DNA of 64,000 nt, taken from assembly GCF_001673405.1 (NCBI RefSeq), contig NZ_LZLV01000143.1, positions 1 through 64,000 of the forward strand, written 5' to 3'. The notes under the pieces were generated by a model, which saw nothing but the letters and a program-made list of their open reading frames with translations, was not told where the DNA came from and made no database searches. The stretch comes from Mycobacterium sp. 1245111.1 (GTDB lineage: Bacteria; Actinomycetota; Actinomycetes; Mycobacteriales; Mycobacteriaceae). The translations under genes and the position numbers were made by a program. Shown here one piece after another: positions 16,015 through 23,521 of the stretch. Position 1 is the first letter of the stretch, and each line of letters begins with the position of its first letter.

Positions 16015-17217
16015 ATGACACTCGCCAACGACACGGACGTCTACTACGACCCCTACGACGTCGGCATCAACACCGACCCGTACCCGACCTATGCACGGTT
16101 GCGTGACGAGGCTCCGCTCTACTACAACGAGCAGTACGACTTCTGGGCCATCTCAAGGCATTCCGACGTCGAGAAGGGCCTGTCGAACTGGGAGGTCTTC
16201 TCCAACCGGCGCAGCGACATCCTCGAACTGGTCAAGTCGAAATTCGACATGCCCCGCGGGGTCATGATGTTTCAGGACCCGCCCGAGCACACGATCCTGC
16301 GCGGGCTGATGTCACGGGTGTTCACCCCGCGCCGGATGGCCGAGATCGAAGACCAGATTCGGGCCTACTGCGCGGGCTGCCTGGACCCGCTGGTCGGGTC
16401 GGGCGGATTCGACATCATCGCCGAACTCGCGTCGATGATGCCGATGCGGGTGATCGGCATGCTGCTGGGAATCCCTGAATCGGAGCAGATCTCGGTCCGC
16501 GACGCCAACGACGCCAACCTGCGCACCAAGCCCGGTGCGCCGCTGAAGGTCGCCGATGCCGACTCGATCGCCGACGGCCGGATCTACGCCGACTACGTCG
16601 AGTGGCGGTCGAAGAACCCGTCCGACGACCTGATGACCACGCTGCTCAACGTCGAGTTCGACGACGAGGAGGGCGTGCACCGGAAGCTGACCCGCAAAGA
16701 GGTGCTGCACTACACCCAGGTGGTCGCGGGCGCCGGCAACGAGACGACGGGCCGGCTGATCGGCTGGCTGGCCAAGGTGCTCGCCGAGCATCCCGACCAG
16801 CGCCGGGAGATCGAGCGGGACCGGTCGCTGCTGAACCGGGCCGTCGACGAGACGCTGCGCTTCGAGCCGACGGGCCCGCACGTAGCACGTTGGATGGCAC
16901 AGGATTTCGAGCTCTACGGCACCACCGTCCCGGCCGGTAGCGCGATGCTGCTGTTGTTCGGCGCCGCCAACCGCGACCCCCGCCGCTACGCCGATCCCGA
17001 CGCCTTCAACATCCACCGCGACAACATCTCGCACATCACCTTCGGCAAAGGCGTGCACTACTGCCTGGGTGCCAACCTCGCCAGGCTGGAGGGCCGCGTC
17101 GCGCTGGATGAGATCCTCAACCGTTGGCCCGAATGGGACATCGATTACGGCACAGCGCAGCTCGCGTCGACGTCCACGGTTCGGGGTTGGGAGAAGCTGC
17201 GGATCGTCGTGCCCTAG
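16015..17217 (+). CDS. cytochrome P450
   Basis: 400-residue soluble haem monooxygenase. The I-helix oxygen-binding motif AGAGNETTGR (near 240), the K-helix ExxR as ETLR (near 282) and the haem loop FGKGVHYCLGANLARLEG with axial Cys350 are complete. Length and composition match bacterial class I P450s that need a ferredoxin partner; none lies beside it. The CYP family number cannot be given from reading. A good ribosome site (AAGGAAG) precedes the ATG. The 16-bp palindrome upstream, shared with the convergent tetR gene, suggests repression by that regulator. The stops of the two genes overlap by four bases. Confidence 0.93.
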   Translation: MTLANDTDVYYDPYDVGINTDPYPTYARLRDEAPLYYNEQYDFWAISRHSDVEKGLSNWEVFSNRRSDILELVKSKFDMPRGVMMFQDPPEHTILRGLMSRVFTPRRMAEIEDQIRAYCAGCLDPLVGSGGFDIIAELASMMPMRVIGMLLGIPESEQISVRDANDANLRTKPGAPLKVADADSIADGRIYADYVEWRSKNPSDDLMTTLLNVEFDDEEGVHRKLTRKEVLHYTQVVAGAGNETTGRLIGWLAKVLAEHPDQRREIERDRSLLNRAVDETLRFEPTGPHVARWMAQDFELYGTTVPAGSAMLLLFGAANRDPRRYADPDAFNIHRDNISHITFGKGVHYCLGANLARLEGRVALDEILNRWPEWDIDYGTAQLASTSTVRGWEKLRIVVP

Positions 17218-17816
17218 CTGCGACGTGCTTTCGGCCGCGGCATCTCGAACTTGTCCAGAAAACGATTCACCAAGGCGACCGCCTCGTCATGACCGCCCGC
17301 GGTGCCCAGGCCTTCCTCCAGGATCAGCGTCCGCCCGATCGCGGCGATGATGACCGCCAGAGCAGCCGGCGGGAAATCGTCGGGGTCCAGATCGTGCTCG
17401 CGGACAACGAAATTCAGCGCGGTGATCTGCTGTTCGCGCCAGCGTTCCGTCCACGCCGCGATCTCCGCGCGAATCTCCTTGCGGTGGTTGGCAAGTCCCA
17501 TGAACTCCAGCAGTAACCGGGTGTCCTTGGGTGCGGTGAGCGTCTCCCAGAACGCGTGCAGCGGCCGATCAGAGGCCAGCGCCTTCTGTTGCCGATCCAG
17601 GTAGGTCTTCGCGCCGATGCGAAAGACCGCCGAGTACAGATCGTCCATGGTGGGGAAGTAGTAATGCACGAGCGCCGGTTTGACACCCGCCTGCGCGGCG
17701 ACCCGGCGTGAGGTGGCCGCGGCGTAACCCTCCTCGACCATGACCTGACTCGTCGCGGCGATCAGCATGTCGCGCGTCGTAGTGTCGCGTGCCTTGGGTC
17801 GTGCGGATGCGGTCAC
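17214..17816 (-). CDS. TetR-family regulator, probable repressor of the P450 and itself
   Basis: 200 residues from the GTG at 17816, which has GTGAGG about ten bases upstream. The ATG at 17864 or 17894 would place an operator sequence at or inside the start, so I prefer the shorter form. The helix-turn-helix is clear: ARDTTTRDMLIAATS, then TSRRVAAQAGVKPALVHYYF and the family DLYSAVF. The C-terminal ligand domain is all helical. It is tail to tail with the P450. The word TTGGGCGATCGCYCAA is present before both genes, which supports autoregulation and control of the P450. The inducer is unknown. Confidence 0.88.
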   Translation of the reverse strand: MTASARPKARDTTTRDMLIAATSQVMVEEGYAAATSRRVAAQAGVKPALVHYYFPTMDDLYSAVFRIGAKTYLDRQQKALASDRPLHAFWETLTAPKDTRLLLEFMGLANHRKEIRAEIAAWTERWREQQITALNFVVREHDLDPDDFPPAALAVIIAAIGRTLILEEGLGTAGGHDEAVALVNRFLDKFEMPRPKARRS

Positions 17817-17864
17817 GGTCTGAGTTGCCTCACTACTGTTGGCATGTTCAGGCGCCCGCACCAT

Positions 17865-17880
17865 TTGAGCGATCGCCCAA
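17865..17880. promoter_or_regulatory. palindromic operator in front of tetR
   Basis: TTGAGCGATCGCCCAA (TTGGGCGATCGCTCAA on the minus strand) differs from the P450 site at 15977-15992 by one base, and the flanks TAT and AAAT also match on the minus strand. It ends 49 bases upstream of the preferred tetR start, where it could block transcription. Confidence 0.72.
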
Positions 17881-17958
17881 TAATCACGTGTCATCGTGGC
17901 ACCTCGCGTGCGTGGCGGTCAAGAGCCAGTCGATTCGGCTGCCGCGCAAGCGAATTAG

Positions 17959-18507
17959 CTAATGCTTCCCGCCGCCGACTTCGGCCGGTAGCGGCGGGGG
18001 CAGCGGCGCCGTCGTGCTGGGCGCCGTCGAGGTCGGCGCAGCGGCGGGTGCCTGGGGCGTTGCGGCCGGGGTCTGCGGCGCGCCGGCCGACGTCGCGGTC
18101 TTCGGCCCGTGGAACGAGGTCATCGGCTCGCGGCGGATCACCCCGCTGGCGTCGCTGACCACCAGTGCGCTCGACGTCACGGTGTAGGTGACGCCGTCCT
18201 GCTTGGCGACGAAGCTACCGTCGGAGGCCTGGGTGGCCGCCGCGACCAGTTTGGCGCCGTCGCTGATCCGCACGCCGTGGTAGCCGTACTGGCCGGCCGG
18301 GCTCTTGCAGATCGCCACGCGCGAGTTCGCCGTGCTGCCGAACGCGACCGCGGTGTTAGGTGATGCGCATCGGGCGGGGGAGTCGACGAAGCCCAGAGCG
18401 TCGGTGGTCGGATCGGCGGCCGCCAGCGGTGTGCCGAGCGCGAGCAGCGTCCAGCACGCCGCCGCGGCGGCGGCAATACGCCGGGTGCCAGGCAGGTAAA
18501 AGGACAT
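17959..18507 (-). CDS. secreted protein with Pro/Ala/Thr-rich tail, function unknown
   Basis: 182 residues from the ATG at 18507 (MSFYLPGTRR), where the signal peptide begins (RIAAAAAACWTLLALGTPLA, cleavage near AAA-DP). A further in-frame ATG at 18546 would add 13 Arg/Cys-rich residues. The mature domain (about 33-125) has two Cys (ARCASP, AICKSP), then a low-complexity region of Pro, Ala and Thr to the end. Such tails are typical of exported cell-wall-associated mycobacterial proteins. No enzymatic motif seen. It ends 142 bases before tetR. Confidence 0.65.
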   Translation of the reverse strand: MSFYLPGTRRIAAAAAACWTLLALGTPLAAADPTTDALGFVDSPARCASPNTAVAFGSTANSRVAICKSPAGQYGYHGVRISDGAKLVAAATQASDGSFVAKQDGVTYTVTSSALVVSDASGVIRREPMTSFHGPKTATSAGAPQTPAATPQAPAAAPTSTAPSTTAPLPPPLPAEVGGGKH

Positions 18508-18608
18508 ACGCCGACGACACCACGGGTGACGGCACAGATCCCGCACCCACGCCGGGCGATCACCGAATCGTTAGCTTCTCGAGATCGGCGAAGCTAGATT
18601 CGACGGCC

Positions 18609-20345
18609 ATGGGACTGCTTTTCGATCCGAATACCTATGACCCGACGCACTTCGATCCGGAAACGCGCCGCCAGCTACGCGCGGTGATCGACTGGTTCGA
18701 GGGCCGCGGCAAGGTCAGGCTGCTGCGCGACGACCTCGAGGCGACCTGGGTATCGGACTTCCTCGACTTCATCAAGCAGGAAAAGATCTTCGCAACCTTC
18801 CTCACCCCCTCGGAGTACGGCGGCGGCGACCCGAACAAGCGCTGGGACACCTCCCGCAACGCCGCGCTGAGTGAGATCTTCGGCTTCTACGGCCTGTCCT
18901 ACTGGTACGCCGAGCAGGTCACGATTTTGGGCCTCGGGCCGATCTGGCAGAGCGACAACATCAAGGCCAAGGAGAAAGCCGCCGCGCAGCTCGAGGCCGG
19001 CGGTGTGATGGCGTTCGCGCTGTCCGAACGCGAACACGGCGCCGACATCTACAACACCGACCTGCTGCTGACGCCGGCCAGAGATAGAGACGAGGGTCCA
19101 GAAGGGCCCGTCTTCCGGGCGTCGGGGGAGAAGTACTACATCGGCAACGGCAACGTCGCGGGCATGGTGTCGGTGTTCTCCCGCCGCACCGACATCGACG
19201 GCGCCGACGGCTACGTGTGGTTCGTCGCCGACAGCGCGCACGAGAACTACGAACTGATCGGCAACGTCGTGCACGGTCAGATGTTCGTCAGCAACTTCCG
19301 GCTCAACGACTACCCGGTGCACGAAGAAGACATCCTCTGCACCGGCCCGGAAGCCTTCTCGGCCGCGTTGAACACCGTCAACGTGGGCAAGTTCAACTTG
19401 TGCTCCGGCTCGATCGGCATGTGCGAGCACGCTTTCTACGAGGCGATCACCCACGCCAACAACCGCATCCTATACGGCAATCCGGTCACCGACTTCCCAC
19501 ATGTGCGGGCCAGCTTCGTCGAGGCTTACGCGCGAATTATCGCGATGAAACTGTTCAGCGACCGCGCGATCGACTACTTCCGCAGCGCCAGCCTCGATGA
19601 CCGTCGCTACCTGCTGTTCAACCCGGTGACCAAGTCGAAGGTGACTTCCGAAGGCGAAACCGTGGTCACGCTTTTGTGGGATGTGTTGGCCGCCAAGGGT
19701 TTCGAGAAGAACACCTACTTTTGCGAAGTGGCCCGGCTGATCGGCGCGCTCCCGCGACTCGAGGGCACCGTGCACGTCAACGTCGCACAGATCCTGAAGT
19801 TCATGCCGAACTACATGCTCAACCCCGCCGAATATCCGGAGATCGGCACCCGCAACGACCCGGCTGACGACGTGTTCTTCTGGTCGCAGGGCCCGGCTCG
19901 CGGTGCATCGAAGGTGCAATTCGCCGACTGGACAAAGGTTTACGAGCGCCACTCGAAGATCCCCAATGTCGGGATGTTCTACGAGCAGGCGCGTGCGCTC
20001 AAAGAGTTGCTGCTGACCGCCGCACCGGACCCCGAGCAGATGAAGGACCTCGACTTCCTGCTCGTCGTCGGCCACCTCTTCGCGCTGGTCGTCTACGGCC
20101 AACTGATCCTCGAACAAGCGGACCTGATCGGGCTCGACGCCGACTTGGTCGACCAGATTTTCGAGGTCCAGATCCGCGACTTCTCCCAATACGCGGTTGC
20201 CCTACACGGAAAGTCGAGTGCCAAGCCAGCGCAACAGGATTGGGCGCTGGCGGTCGTGCGCCGACCCGTCACCGACTCCCGCCGGTTCGACCGGGTGTGG
20301 GAGCAGGTGAAGGCCTACGACGGCGCCTACGAGATGCGGCCCTAG
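18609..20345 (+). CDS. acyl-CoA dehydrogenase family protein
   Basis: 578-residue flavoenzyme for the alpha,beta-dehydrogenation of an acyl-CoA. I chose the ATG at 18609 (MGLLFDPNTYDPTHFD); the frame is open further upstream but that stretch reads as shadow of the secreted-protein gene. The FAD-site strand reads VMAFALSEREHGADIY (near 140-155), in place of the usual 'MTEPxxGSD'. The helical C-terminal half includes CSGSIGMCEHAFYEAITHANNR and FVEAYARIIAMKLFSDRAIDYFR. It is much longer than the 380-residue FadE average, with an extra C-terminal helical domain. Its stop overlaps the converging SDR stop by four bases. Substrate unknown. Confidence 0.85.
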   Translation: MGLLFDPNTYDPTHFDPETRRQLRAVIDWFEGRGKVRLLRDDLEATWVSDFLDFIKQEKIFATFLTPSEYGGGDPNKRWDTSRNAALSEIFGFYGLSYWYAEQVTILGLGPIWQSDNIKAKEKAAAQLEAGGVMAFALSEREHGADIYNTDLLLTPARDRDEGPEGPVFRASGEKYYIGNGNVAGMVSVFSRRTDIDGADGYVWFVADSAHENYELIGNVVHGQMFVSNFRLNDYPVHEEDILCTGPEAFSAALNTVNVGKFNLCSGSIGMCEHAFYEAITHANNRILYGNPVTDFPHVRASFVEAYARIIAMKLFSDRAIDYFRSASLDDRRYLLFNPVTKSKVTSEGETVVTLLWDVLAAKGFEKNTYFCEVARLIGALPRLEGTVHVNVAQILKFMPNYMLNPAEYPEIGTRNDPADDVFFWSQGPARGASKVQFADWTKVYERHSKIPNVGMFYEQARALKELLLTAAPDPEQMKDLDFLLVVGHLFALVVYGQLILEQADLIGLDADLVDQIFEVQIRDFSQYAVALHGKSSAKPAQQDWALAVVRRPVTDSRRFDRVWEQVKAYDGAYEMRP

Positions 20346-21100
20346 GCGGCCGTCGGCGCGAACGGGACGTCGTCCGGCGCGGCGTGGCGCGCTGCCAGCA
20401 CCGCACGGGCCGGGTCGCCGATCGGAATGCGCAGCGGCAGTTGTGGTTTCTCCGCGGCGTCGGCGATCTCGATCGCGGCCTGCTCGGGTGTGATCATCGC
20501 GCTACGCAAGTCGTCGTCGCCCGCCACCCCGGTGTAGGGGTCGTCGGGAAGAGTGAAGGCCGTCACGTCGTCGAGTGCCCCCGAGCTCACCGCGCCCGGT
20601 TCGAGGAGCACCGGCTGGACGCCGAACGGCGCCACCTCGATCGCCAAGGCCTCGACGAGCGCCTCGAGCGCCCACTTGGTCGCCGCGTACGCAGCTCCGT
20701 TGGGCAGCGAGACCCGTCCGACGACACTCGACATGAACAGCAGCTTGCCGTCGCCGCGAGCACGCATCCCCGGCAACGCGGCTTGCGCGACGCGAAGCGC
20801 GCCGACGGTGTTGAGGTCGAAGAGGCGCTGCAACTCACCCAGCGGGATCGCCTCAACGGCGGAGTAGAAGATCTCCGCGGGGTTGATGACGACGATGTCG
20901 ACCTCGCCGGCGGACTCGAATGCCGCGCGCACGCTGGCGTCGTCGGTGACGTCGAGGGCCAGCCGTTGTGCGAGGTCAAGACCCTTGAGTGAATCGGTGT
21001 TGCGGGCCGTGCCGATGACGCGGTGGCCGCGCCGGATGAACTCTTCGGTGATGGCGCGGCCGATCCCGCGGCCGGCTCCGGTGACGAGGACGGTGGACAT
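20342..21100 (-). CDS. short-chain dehydrogenase/reductase
   Basis: 252-residue classical SDR from the ATG at 21100, which has an AGGAG ribosome site seven to eleven bases upstream. Cofactor motif GAGRGIGRAI at residues 8-17, LDVTDDASV, and catalytic Ser in FMSSVVGRVSL, with Tyr-x3-Lys in AYAATKWAL. The usual NNAG reads INPAE here, an uncommon change at a structural position. The C-terminal part carries VLLEPGAVSSG. It converges with the acyl-CoA dehydrogenase gene and diverges from the extended-SDR gene, with 136 bases between that hold an imperfect palindrome. Confidence 0.85.
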   Translation of the reverse strand: MSTVLVTGAGRGIGRAITEEFIRRGHRVIGTARNTDSLKGLDLAQRLALDVTDDASVRAAFESAGEVDIVVINPAEIFYSAVEAIPLGELQRLFDLNTVGALRVAQAALPGMRARGDGKLLFMSSVVGRVSLPNGAAYAATKWALEALVEALAIEVAPFGVQPVLLEPGAVSSGALDDVTAFTLPDDPYTGVAGDDDLRSAMITPEQAAIEIADAAEKPQLPLRIPIGDPARAVLAARHAAPDDVPFAPTAA

Positions 21101-21142
21101 GCGTTTCGCTCCTAAAAGTGGGAGAACTTGGTTCAACTCTAG

Positions 21143-21158
21143 TAAACCGGTCGGTGTA
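21143..21158. promoter_or_regulatory. imperfect palindrome between two divergent SDR genes
   Basis: TAAACCGGTCGGTGTA: arms TAxACCG and CGGTxTA around GT. It lies 43 bases upstream of the SDR at 21100 and 79 bases upstream of the epimerase-like gene at 21237. The ACCGxxCGGT core is the kind many TetR repressors bind, but no TetR gene is next to it. Confidence 0.4.
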
Positions 21159-21236
21159 CATACTTGTTCCCGGTGCGCCGAGATTTCTGCGGCGGTAACG
21201 CCGACGGTGCGCCAAACCGGGCAATACGATCGGCCC

Positions 21237-22139
21237 ATGCGTGATGCCAAAATCCTGATCACCGGCCCGACAGGGCAGGTCGCCGTTCCCATTGCCAAAG
21301 CGCTGGCAGCCGACAACGAGGTGTGGGGCATCGCCCGCTTCACCAATGCGGCCGCTCGCGAGGATCTGGAGCGGGCTGGCATTCGGTGCGAAACGGTCAA
21401 CCTGGCGGCCGGTGAGTTCGCTGACTTACCAGACGATTTCGACTACGTACTCAATTTGGCGGTCGCCAAAAGCGGTGACTGGGACACGGACCTTGGCGCC
21501 AATGCCGAGTCCGTCGGTCTGCTGATGGCTCACTGCCGCAGCGCAAAAGCGTTCTTGCACTGCTCATCCGCCGCGGTATACGACCCGCCGGATGACGAGC
21601 CACGCACCGAACGCGCCGCGTTGGGCGACAATCACAAACCGCTGTTCCCGACCTACTCGATCTCCAAAATCGCCGGCGAAGTCGTCGCTCGGACCATGGC
21701 GCGCGCTCTCGACATTCCGACTGTCATCGCCCGATTGAACGTGCCCTACGGCGACAACGGCGGATGGCCGTTCTATCACATGGAGATGATGCTGGCCGGC
21801 ATCCCGATCCCGGTGCCCGCCGGAGTTCCAGCCAGCTACAACCCAATTCACGAACAAGACATCATCGCGACGATCCCGAAGCTGCTCGCGGCCGCAGCGG
21901 TGCCGGCGATCACAGTCAACTGGTGTGGCGACCAGACCGTCAGCCTGCAGGACTGGTGCCGCTATCTCGGTTCACTGATCGGCAAGGACCCCGTCTTCGA
22001 AGAAAGCCCACAAGCGTTGCGCGGCAACCCTACCGATGTATCACGGATGCACGAGCTGGTCGGCGCCAGCACCGTCGACTGGCAGGACGGGCTTCGTCGA
22101 ATGGCGGCGAAGTTTCATCCCGAGTTAGTGGGTTCGTGA
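21237..22139 (+). CDS. NAD-dependent epimerase/dehydratase family protein (extended SDR)
   Basis: 300 residues from the ATG at 21237. N-terminal Rossmann fold with ITGPTGQVAVPIAKAL (a GxxGxxG variant), catalytic Ser near HCSSAAVYD and a Tyr-x3-Lys as TYSISKIAGE (near 140-150). The C-terminal part (IARLNVPYGDNGGWP, ASYNPIHEQDII) fits sugar or related substrate binding in extended SDRs. The substrate is not identifiable. The upstream in-frame reading is antisense to the SDR at 20342-21100 and was not used. The 270 bases after it carry no gene. Confidence 0.82.
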   Translation: MRDAKILITGPTGQVAVPIAKALAADNEVWGIARFTNAAAREDLERAGIRCETVNLAAGEFADLPDDFDYVLNLAVAKSGDWDTDLGANAESVGLLMAHCRSAKAFLHCSSAAVYDPPDDEPRTERAALGDNHKPLFPTYSISKIAGEVVARTMARALDIPTVIARLNVPYGDNGGWPFYHMEMMLAGIPIPVPAGVPASYNPIHEQDIIATIPKLLAAAAVPAITVNWCGDQTVSLQDWCRYLGSLIGKDPVFEESPQALRGNPTDVSRMHELVGASTVDWQDGLRRMAAKFHPELVGS

Positions 22140-22341
22140 ACTATGCCGGGCTGCGTGCCATCCTCTCGGCCCGTCGTGACCGGTAGCTCATGGCAGCCCC
22201 GACCCACATATCCGTGCGAACCGTGTTTATCCGGCGCGAAGATCGGGCACGCGCAGGTAGGCGTGTGGTTGGCTCTTGGCGAATTGGCAATGACTGCCGT
22301 GAACGTTTGTATGCCTAAGATTTGAAATATTCTATTTGAAT

Positions 22342-22357
22342 CCTGTTGTATAACAGG
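22342..22357. promoter_or_regulatory. inverted repeat upstream of the desaturase operon
   Basis: CCTGTT-GTAT-AACAGG is a perfect 6-bp inverted repeat with a 4-base centre, in AT-rich DNA about 52 bases upstream of the reductase ATG. The centre with its arm (TATAAC) also resembles a -10 element. A repressor bound here would cover the promoter. Confidence 0.5.
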
Positions 22358-22382
22358 GCATTTCCAATTTTTTCTTGCTTTT

Positions 22383-22400
22383 AGTGCACAAGTGTGTACT
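22383..22400. promoter_or_regulatory. candidate operator just before the reductase gene
   Basis: AGTGCACAAGTGTGTACT: arms AGTGCACA and TGTGTACT around AG, 14 of 18 positions symmetric. It ends eight bases before the ATG at 22409, leaving no room for a usual ribosome site. This suggests a leaderless mRNA or translation from a weak site. The shape fits a TetR-type operator. Confidence 0.5.
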
Positions 22401-22408
22401 GTTACGAC

Positions 22409-23506
22409 ATGGCCGAACGCGGAGCTGAGCCGCGCGTCCCGCGCGGACGCCGGCTATTCCTGCGTGCGGTGCGGCTGCTGTTCAAGCCGCTGGAGCCGGA
22501 CGATTACCTCGAGATGATCAACCCGCTGTGGACCACCAAAGAGCTGCGTGGCGAGGTCGAACGAATCGAGCCGCAGGGCTCACAAGCCGCCAGCATCCTG
22601 ATCAAGCCGGGATACGAATGGCCAGGTCACAAGCCAGGCCAGTACGTACGCCTAGGCGTAGTCATCGACGGCGTGTACCACTGGCGGGCGTATTCGCTGA
22701 CCTCGGACCCGGTACCTGAGGACGGTCTGATCAGCGTGACGCCCAAGAAGGTGGACAGCGGGGTGGTGTCGCCTTACCTGGTCGAGCAGATTCGCCCTGG
22801 CGAGATCGTGCGACTCGGCGAGATCGAGGGGGTCTTCACCCTGCCCGAGCCGTTGCCCGCCAAAATGCTGTTCATCAGCGCCGGCAGCGGCATCACGCCG
22901 ATCATGAGCATGCTTCGTAGCCTCGACCATCGCGGGGAACTCGGCGACGTGGTGCATATCCATTCCGCTCGTACCCGCGAGCAGGTGATGTTTCTGTCCG
23001 TTCTTGAAGACATGGCTAGCCGCCATGAGCACATGCGGCTGGATGTGCGTCTTACCGGGGACCGTGGCCGACTTCAGCCCAGCGACCTGGACGAGGAGTG
23101 TCCGGACTGGCGCGAACGCGAAGCGTTTTGTTCGGGGCCGGAGGAAATGCTCGATGCGCTCATCGAGCATTGGGAGAACAACGGCGACCCGGACCGGCTG
23201 CACTTCGAACGCTTTCAGCCAAAGATCGGCGGTGACGCCGGCGACGGTGAAGGCGGCGAAGTCAGCTTCCTCAAAAGTGACAAGAAGGTCGAATGCGACG
23301 GTGGCACGTCAATTTTGGAAGCCGGCGAGAAGGCCGGTCTCGAGCTCAATTTCGGGTGCCGAATCGGCATTTGCCACACCTGCGTAGGCACCCTCAAATC
23401 GGGCAAGCTGCGCGACTTGCGTTCCGGCGACATCAGCGAACCCACTGAGCAGGAAGTGCGGATCTGCATCAACACGGCGGAAGGCGACGTCGAGCTCGAA
23501 CTCTGA
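22409..23506 (+). CDS. ferredoxin reductase partner of DesA3 (Rv3230c-like)
   Basis: 365-residue flavoprotein oxidoreductase that passes electrons from NAD(P)H through FAD to a [2Fe-2S] centre and to the membrane desaturase. FAD-binding RAYSLTSDP (near 92-100), NAD(P)H-binding FISAGSGITPIMSMLR, and a plant-type ferredoxin domain at the C-terminus with ligands in CRIGICHTC plus a later Cys (RICINT). The ATG at 22409 is preferred over the GTG at 22394, which lies inside an operator-like palindrome. Gene order and domains match Rv3230c, the known partner of DesA3 in M. tuberculosis. Fifteen bases separate it from desA3. Confidence 0.9.
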   Translation: MAERGAEPRVPRGRRLFLRAVRLLFKPLEPDDYLEMINPLWTTKELRGEVERIEPQGSQAASILIKPGYEWPGHKPGQYVRLGVVIDGVYHWRAYSLTSDPVPEDGLISVTPKKVDSGVVSPYLVEQIRPGEIVRLGEIEGVFTLPEPLPAKMLFISAGSGITPIMSMLRSLDHRGELGDVVHIHSARTREQVMFLSVLEDMASRHEHMRLDVRLTGDRGRLQPSDLDEECPDWREREAFCSGPEEMLDALIEHWENNGDPDRLHFERFQPKIGGDAGDGEGGEVSFLKSDKKVECDGGTSILEAGEKAGLELNFGCRIGICHTCVGTLKSGKLRDLRSGDISEPTEQEVRICINTAEGDVELEL

Positions 23507-23521
23507 TCGGAAGGAATCAAA

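Larger units (their letters stand above)
22140..22408. other. non-coding region before the desaturase operon
   Basis: This stretch separates the epimerase-like gene from the reductase gene. Its second half is unusually AT-rich for this chromosome (GATTTGAAATATTCTATTTG and nearby) and carries two inverted repeats, listed separately. No gene, tRNA or small ORF with a convincing start was seen. It probably holds the promoter and operators of the reductase-desA3 operon. Confidence 0.6.

Noticed and set aside
18360..18608. N-terminal extension of the acyl-CoA dehydrogenase
   Set aside because: It overlaps the opposite-strand secreted protein's signal region and does not resemble the family; the ATG at 18609 begins the conserved part.
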